This document shows, piece after piece, positions 32,955 to 36,977 of a DNA stretch of 36,977 nucleotides (position 1 is its first letter; the number at the start of each line of letters is the position of its first letter). Where the stretch lies: positions 1 to 36,977 of the forward strand of contig JACSRN010000090.1 in assembly GCA_014879735.1 (NCBI GenBank). Direction: 5' to 3'. Source of the DNA: Paracoccaceae bacterium (GTDB lineage Bacteria > Pseudomonadota > Alphaproteobacteria > Rhodobacterales > Rhodobacteraceae). The notes below the pieces were generated by a model. It did no database searches, had not been told where the DNA came from, and saw nothing but the letters and a program-made list of their open reading frames with translations. Position numbers and translations under genes: made by a program.

Positions 32955-34064
32955 ATGTCTGAACCGACCCCTGACACGTTTCGCACCGACTATGCCGATG
33001 CCATCTCCTCGGTCGAGGAAATCATCGAGGACGCCCGCAACGGGCGGATGTTCATCCTGATCGACCACGAGGACCGCGAGAACGAGGGCGACCTCGTGAT
33101 CCCGGCGCAGATGTGCACCCCTTCGGCGATCAATTTCATGGCAACCCATGGCCGCGGGCTGATCTGTCTGGCCCTGCCCGGCACCCGGATCGACGCCCTT
33201 GGCCTGCCGCTGATGAGCGCGAAGAACTCTTCGCGGCACGAGACCGCCTTCACCGTCTCGATCGAGGCGCGCGAGGGCGTGTCGACCGGCATCTCGGCCG
33301 CCGACCGGGCGCGCACCGTTTCGGTCGCGATCGACCCGTCGAAAGGCGCGCAGGACATCGCCTCGCCGGGCCATGTCTTCCCGCTGCGCGCCCGCGACGG
33401 CGGCGTCCTGGTCCGCGCCGGCCATACCGAGGCCGCGGTGGACGTCAGCCGCCTGGCCGGCCTGAACGCCTCGGGCGTGATCTGCGAGATCATGAACGAC
33501 GATGGCACCATGGCGCGGCTGCCGGAGCTGGTGGCCTTCGCGCAACGGCACAACCTGAAGATCGGCACGATCAGCGACCTGATCGCCTACCGCCGCCGCC
33601 ATGACAATCTGGTCAACGAGACCGAGGTCCGGCCGGTGCATTCCGACCATGGCGGCGACTGGCTGATGCGGGTCTATACCGATGAAACCCAGGGCGCCGA
33701 CCATGTGGTGCTGACCAAGGGCGATCTGACCACCGACGAGCCGGTGCTGGTCCGCGTCCATGCGCTGAACCCGCTGGAGGATGTGCTCGGCATAGGCGCC
33801 GCCGGCACGCTGCCCGCCGCGATGCGGCTGATCGGCGCCGAGGGACGCGGCGTCGTCGTCCTGCTGCGCGACACCACGATGAAGATGGTCGGCGCGGGCG
33901 AGCATTCGCCGCAGACCCTGCGGCAATACGGGCTGGGGGCACAGATCCTCTCGACGCTCGGCCTGTCGCAGATCACGCTTGTCACCAATTCGAAGGCTCC
34001 GAAGATCGTGGGCCTCGATGCCTATGACCTGACCATCGCGGGCACCCGCCCGATCACGGAGTAA
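32955..34064 (+). CDS. ribB: 3,4-dihydroxy-2-butanone 4-phosphate synthase with decayed RibA-like domain
   Basis: Makes 3,4-dihydroxy-2-butanone 4-phosphate and formate from ribulose 5-phosphate for riboflavin synthesis. Of 369 residues, about 1-205 are a complete RibB: IDHEDRENEGDLVIPA, the STGISAADRA loop and GHVFPLRAR all present. The C-terminal 160 residues resemble GTP cyclohydrolase II but the zinc-binding Cys triad is gone (VRVHALNPLEDVLGIG where CxxGD and RCDC would be), so it cannot be a normal RibA; this is the RibBX-type arrangement of alphaproteobacteria. Catalysis of the first step must come from another gene. ribH follows after three bases. Confidence 0.95.
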   Translation: MSEPTPDTFRTDYADAISSVEEIIEDARNGRMFILIDHEDRENEGDLVIPAQMCTPSAINFMATHGRGLICLALPGTRIDALGLPLMSAKNSSRHETAFTVSIEAREGVSTGISAADRARTVSVAIDPSKGAQDIASPGHVFPLRARDGGVLVRAGHTEAAVDVSRLAGLNASGVICEIMNDDGTMARLPELVAFAQRHNLKIGTISDLIAYRRRHDNLVNETEVRPVHSDHGGDWLMRVYTDETQGADHVVLTKGDLTTDEPVLVRVHALNPLEDVLGIGAAGTLPAAMRLIGAEGRGVVVLLRDTTMKMVGAGEHSPQTLRQYGLGAQILSTLGLSQITLVTNSKAPKIVGLDAYDLTIAGTRPITE

Positions 34065-34067
34065 GTC

Positions 34068-34568
34068 ATGGCCGCGTCCGAACAGCACTACACCCTGCCG
34101 CTGCCGGCCTTCGACAAGCCGGTGAAACTGTTGATCGTGGTCGCGCCCTATTACCGCGACATTGCCGACATGCTGATTGCCGGCGCGACGGCCACCGCCG
34201 AAAAGGCGGGCGCCAGTGTCGATCTGGTCGAGGTGCCGGGCGCGCTGGAAGTCCCGACCGCCATCGGCATCGCCGGGCGCATGGCGCGCTATGACGGCTT
34301 CGTCGGGCTTGGCTGCGTGATCCGCGGCGAGACCACGCATTACGACACGGTCTGCAATGATTCGAGCCGCGGCCTCACCCTTCTCGGATTGCAGGGCCTG
34401 TGCATCGGCAACGGCATCCTGACGGTGGAAAACCGCGATCAGGCCGTGGTCCGGGCCAACCCGGCCCAGCAGGACAAGGGCGGCGGCGCGGCCGCGGCGG
34501 CGCTGCAGCTGATTGCGCTGTCACGGCGCTGGGCTGCAGATGCGACGGGCATCGGATTTCGCGCATGA
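34068..34568 (+). CDS. ribH: 6,7-dimethyl-8-ribityllumazine synthase
   Basis: Condenses 5-amino-6-ribitylamino-uracil with the RibB product in the penultimate riboflavin step. The 166-residue protein shows the lumazine synthase set: LLIVVAPYYRDIADMLIAGA, VEVPGALEVPTAI, GCVIRGETTHYDTVCNDSS and GNGILTVENRDQAVVRA. Placed three bases after ribB and overlapping nusB by four (ATGA), so all three are coupled. Confidence 0.96.
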   Translation: MAASEQHYTLPLPAFDKPVKLLIVVAPYYRDIADMLIAGATATAEKAGASVDLVEVPGALEVPTAIGIAGRMARYDGFVGLGCVIRGETTHYDTVCNDSSRGLTLLGLQGLCIGNGILTVENRDQAVVRANPAQQDKGGGAAAAALQLIALSRRWAADATGIGFRA

Positions 34569-35029
34569 GCCAGGCCCCGACGAAACGGCAGATGAAATCT
34601 GCCGCGCGGCTTTATTCCGTGCAGGCGCTGTTCCAGATGGAAAGCTCTGGCCAGACGGTGAAGGCCATCTGCCGCGAGTTCGAAAGCCACCGCATCGGCG
34701 CCTCCTATGAGGGCATGGAATTTGTCGAGGCGGATCTCGACCATTTCCGCGCCGTGGTGGAACATGCCGTCAACTGGCAGGCGCTGATCGACCAGATGAC
34801 CGACCGCGCCCTGGTGGCGAAATGGCCCATCGGCCGGATCGACCCGGTGCTGCGCGCGCTGTTCCGCGCCGCCGGGGCCGAGCTGACCCAGATGGACACG
34901 CCGCCCAAGGTGACGATCACCGAATATGTCGATGTGGCGCGGGCCTTCTTTCCCGAGGGCAAGGAACCGGGCTTCGTGAATGCCGTTCTCGATCACATGG
35001 CACGCGAGGCCAAGCCTTCGGCCTTCTGA
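34565..35029 (+). CDS. nusB: Transcription antitermination factor NusB
   Basis: RNA-binding partner of NusE (S10) in the antitermination complex that keeps rRNA transcripts going. The 154-residue helical protein has RSAARLYSVQALFQME-type start (KSAARLYSVQALFQME) and the conserved TITEYVDVARAFFP and GFVNAVLDHMA blocks. The ribH-nusB order is widespread in proteobacteria. Start ATG lies in the ribH stop codon. Confidence 0.95.
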   Translation: MSQAPTKRQMKSAARLYSVQALFQMESSGQTVKAICREFESHRIGASYEGMEFVEADLDHFRAVVEHAVNWQALIDQMTDRALVAKWPIGRIDPVLRALFRAAGAELTQMDTPPKVTITEYVDVARAFFPEGKEPGFVNAVLDHMAREAKPSAF

Positions 35030-35064
35030 TGCGTCAGAGGATCGAAGCCATGATGGAGACCCCG

Positions 35065-35493
35065 ATGCGCAAGATGATCCTGACCCTGACCGCGGCCATG
35101 GCGCTGACCGCCTGCGTCACCCGCACCGCCGGCGCCGACGAGATCGCCAGCGGGGAGTGGTTTCTTCTTGCCCTTGACGGCACGCGCTTTTCCGCCGAGG
35201 CGAGCCTTGCCTTCGACGCGGCCGGCGGGGTGCATGGCAAGGCGCCCTGCAACCGCTATTCCGGGCCGAATGGCGCCACCCTGCCCGCGGTCGACCTGTC
35301 GCGGTTGGCCTCGACCCGGATGGCCTGTCCCGCGCTCGCCGAGGAAAATCTCTATCTCCAGGCGCTGGCCGTCATGACCGCAGCCGAATTGCGCGACGGC
35401 CATCTGCTGCTGACCGGCCCCGACGGACGCAGGGCCGAATTCGTCCGCGATCCGGGCGACAAGGCCCTGGTCTGCCTGACCTGCGACGGTTGA
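35065..35493 (+). CDS. META-domain lipoprotein
   Basis: A 142-residue protein with a lipoprotein signal (MRKMILTLTAAMALTAC, lipobox LTAC with C17) and a single META/HslJ-like domain: GEWFLLALDGTRFSAEASLA and APCNRYSGPNGATLP, where the Cys-Asn-x-Tyr core is characteristic. Relatives are outer-membrane heat-shock or secretion-linked proteins of uncertain role. Two C-terminal Cys (CLTC) may bind metal or form a disulfide. GGAG six bases before this ATG favours it over an earlier in-frame ATG overlapping the nusB stop. Same direction as nusB, 35 bases on. Confidence 0.85.
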   Translation: MRKMILTLTAAMALTACVTRTAGADEIASGEWFLLALDGTRFSAEASLAFDAAGGVHGKAPCNRYSGPNGATLPAVDLSRLASTRMACPALAEENLYLQALAVMTAAELRDGHLLLTGPDGRRAEFVRDPGDKALVCLTCDG

Positions 35494-35541
35494 GGCCCCC
35501 TGGCCGGCCGGACAGGGCGCCATGGATCAGACCGGCAAGTC

Positions 35542-35766
35542 TCAGACCGGCATGTTGTCGAAACCCTCCTCGACCGCCGCTTCCTCGGCGCGGCGGCGGG
35601 CGGCGGCGGTTTCGGCATCCTCGTCGGGCAGCGCCCCAAGAATCGCGCCAATGGCGCGAATCTCGGCCTGCAGCAGCGACAGTGCGGCGGACTGGCCCGC
35701 GCTCATCAGCGCCGCAGTGTCTTCCGCCAGATCGATCAACGGGTTGGTGGTCGGCTTCTCGCTCAT
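35542..35766 (-). CDS. Small acidic protein of unknown function
   Basis: A 74-residue protein, helical and acidic, starting MSEKPTTNPLIDLAEDTAAL. GGAGG six bases before the ATG is convincing, and codon bias is host-like. No signal, no Cys. I do not recognise it. It sits 22 bases downstream of the DksA-like gene on the same strand and is convergent with the META lipoprotein gene. Confidence 0.75.
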   Translation of the reverse strand: MSEKPTTNPLIDLAEDTAALMSAGQSAALSLLQAEIRAIGAILGALPDEDAETAAARRRAEEAAVEEGFDNMPV

Positions 35767-35788
35767 CTCGGTCCTCCGTGAGGCGGTG

Positions 35789-36121
35789 TCAATGCGCACA
35801 GGCGCGACAGAACGGGGTGAAGGGCAACGCGTCTAGCCGGTCGTCGCCAATTTCGGCGCCGCAATGCACACAATAGCCGTATTCTCCCTCGTCGATACGG
35901 GAAAGCGCGGCTTCGATCCGGCGGATCTCGGATTTTGCGGAGCTTCCGCTGGCCTCCAGCACTTCATCCCCCTCGCGTTCCTGGGCAAGTTCGTCCCAGT
36001 CGCGGCTGGTATGGGACTCGAGTTCCGCCTCGATGGCGGCAATGCGCGCCTTCAGATCGGCAAGACGCAACTGAAGCGTCGTCTTTCTTGCCTCGACGGG
36101 AATCTTTCCGGCTGGTGTCAT
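35789..36121 (-). CDS. DksA/TraR C4-zinc-finger protein
   Basis: A 110-residue short DksA/TraR-type protein: N-terminal coiled-coil (about 15-75) and a C4 zinc finger with C84, C87, C105 and C108 (YCVHCGAEIG and FCRACAH). Such proteins enter the RNA polymerase secondary channel and tune rRNA and stringent-response promoters. It lacks the usual DksA length of about 150, so it is a DksA-like paralogue rather than DksA itself. GGAGG precedes the ATG; the longer frame upstream overlaps the divergent gene's promoter region and is not used. Confidence 0.9.
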   Translation of the reverse strand: MTPAGKIPVEARKTTLQLRLADLKARIAAIEAELESHTSRDWDELAQEREGDEVLEASGSSAKSEIRRIEAALSRIDEGEYGYCVHCGAEIGDDRLDALPFTPFCRACAH

Positions 36122-36274
36122 GCGGGCCTCCGTTCTGCGCGGCAAACATGCCCTGCCGCGCGACCGGCGCGCCTTGACGCACGTCAAGCGCCGCATGTCG
36201 CGCGGCAGGGCTTTTCCGCTGCTGAAACGGGCGGTAGTCTGGGGCAGACCCCGCATATCACCACAGGACCGCCG

Positions 36275-36709
36275 ATGGACATCCGCCCGCTGACCGAAAC
36301 CTATGCCGTCTCGCCGCAGATCCACCCCGCCGACCTGGCCGCCGTCAAGGCGGCGGGCTATGCGATGGTGATCGACAACCGCCCCGACGCAGAGATCCCC
36401 GAAGACCTGCAGGCCGACCGGATGCGCCGCGCGGCCGCTGCGCTGGGGCTGGAATTCGTGGCCAATCCGGTGATTGGCGGCGCGCTGACCGAGGCGAACG
36501 TCACTGCCCAGGCCGCTGCCCTGACGGCCGCCAAAGGGCCGGTGCTGGCCTATTGTGCCAGCGGCAACCGCTCCTCGATGGTCTGGGCGCTGGCGAATGC
36601 CGGTAGGAAATCATCCGACGAGTTGATCGCGCTGCCCGCGCGCTACGGCTACAATCTGGAACATCTGCGCGCGAAACTGGACCTGATGGCCAAACGCGGG
36701 CAGGGCTGA
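36275..36709 (+). CDS. DUF442/TIGR01244-type phosphatase-like protein
   Basis: A 144-residue protein resembling the dual-specificity-phosphatase/rhodanese-like domain found fused to or beside Blh beta-lactamase-like hydrolases. The putative P-loop is YCASGNRSS with C94 and R99, following the Cys-x4-Arg spacing. The upstream VSPQIHPADLAAVKAAGY and VIDNRPDAEIP segments are typical. Members are linked to sulfide or sulfur metabolism or dephosphorylation; no direct proof. ATG is preceded by ACAGGACCG. Divergent from the DksA-like gene. Confidence 0.85.
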   Translation: MDIRPLTETYAVSPQIHPADLAAVKAAGYAMVIDNRPDAEIPEDLQADRMRRAAAALGLEFVANPVIGGALTEANVTAQAAALTAAKGPVLAYCASGNRSSMVWALANAGRKSSDELIALPARYGYNLEHLRAKLDLMAKRGQG

Positions 36710-36898
36710 TCGCCAGAGGGCCGATGGCAGGGCACCGCCAGCGGGATTACCCGCCGCAGGCGGCGGATCGCCGAAAGCGGCCCGGCAGAGCGCCGGGACC
36801 GCGCGACAGCATCCGCGGGACACAGGCGGCGGCCGCTGCCGCGCGGGACGAAACGGTCCCCGGGGACGGAATTGTCGGTGCGTGCCCGGGCGGAGCGC

Positions 36899-36977
36899 TT
36901 ACAGATTCGCCGGGTCGGCCTGGGTTGCCGGGTCGGCCTGGGTTGCCGGGTCGGCCTGGGTTGCCGGGTCGGCCTGG
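36899..36977 (-). CDS. C-terminal end of a protein with QADPAT repeats (runs off window)
   Basis: The minus strand has a frame open to the window edge: 25 codons reading three QADPAT hexapeptides and a final QADPANL before TAA. Because the 18-bp unit is six codons, repeat number can change in frame. A repeat-rich, Ala/Pro/Asp tail is common at the C-terminus of secreted or ribonuclease-like proteins, but nothing more can be identified from this much sequence. It may also be non-coding repeat that happens to be open in this frame. Confidence 0.5.
   Translation of the reverse strand, partial: QADPATQADPATQADPATQADPANL
36912..36977. repeat. 18-bp tandem repeat, 3.7 copies to the window edge
   Basis: Perfect copies of GGGTCGGCCTGGGTTGCC at 36912, 36930 and 36948, and a 12-base partial copy at 36966 cut by the window end. 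No base differences between copies, so the array is young or kept homogeneous. The region from 36710 to 36898 upstream has no gene. Confidence 0.97.

Noticed and set aside
36912-36977. CRISPR array
   Set aside because: Units are directly contiguous 18-mers with no spacers.

Overview
The window looks like a chromosomal stretch from an alphaproteobacterium of the Rhodobacteraceae/Paracoccaceae type. The reasons are uniformly high GC, proteins of that lineage's character (CobT/CobS cobaltochelatase, a DnaJ-domain protein and BolA close to cobS, a RibB with a decayed RibA-like half in front of ribH and nusB, heme A synthase beside an M32 carboxypeptidase), and short Shine-Dalgarno sequences with many 1-4 base stop/start overlaps. 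I did not compare it with any database, so genus is not claimed.

Layout. 1-3.8 kb: Xaa-Pro aminopeptidase and cobT on the minus strand. 4.1-7.3 kb: a flavin reductase-like gene, a DUF1801 protein, a broken IS5-family element, a VOC (glyoxalase-fold) gene and a secreted protein; these separate cobT from cobS. 7.3-11 kb: cobS with a strong terminator, a GNAT protein, a DnaJ-domain protein, BolA and a helical protein. 11-14.7 kb: purN-purM, then a diacylglycerol-kinase-like protein, a metallophosphoesterase and tRNA-Ile(CAU). After about 0.9 kb without a gene, 15.7-19.6 kb carries an exported peptide-type solute-binding protein overlapping a hybrid histidine kinase with no transporter permease. 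19.9-22.5 kb is a tight three-gene operon (LpxB N-terminal-like membrane protein, GT-C glycosyltransferase, PAP2 phosphatase) that probably modifies lipid A or a related lipid. 22.5-25.1 kb: ackA and a MaoC-phosphotransacetylase fusion. 25.3-26.5 kb: an Xre/RES toxin-antitoxin pair with a candidate autoregulated promoter.

26.5-29.1 kb is a scrap-heap island ending at tRNA-Asn: a phage virion-type gene relic, the left end of an IS21-family element with only the first part of istA, an unrecognised plus-strand gene that may have lost its 5' end, a terminator, and a lower-GC SH3-like membrane protein. 29.3-32.5 kb: thioesterase, M32 carboxypeptidase, ctaA. 32.9-35.5 kb: ribB-ribH-nusB-META lipoprotein. 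35.5-37 kb: a small conserved-looking protein, a DksA/TraR zinc-finger protein, a DUF442-type phosphatase-like protein, and the C-terminal end of a minus-strand gene made of a six-residue repeat that runs off the window.

The most interesting items are the solute-binding-protein/hybrid-kinase pair without a permease, the lipid-modification triad whose phosphatase has Glu where PAP2 enzymes usually have His, the unclear outer boundary of the IS5 element (which may or may not carry the VOC gene), and the tRNA-Asn island. I see no CRISPR array, and no single locus that I can confidently call a wholly new system.
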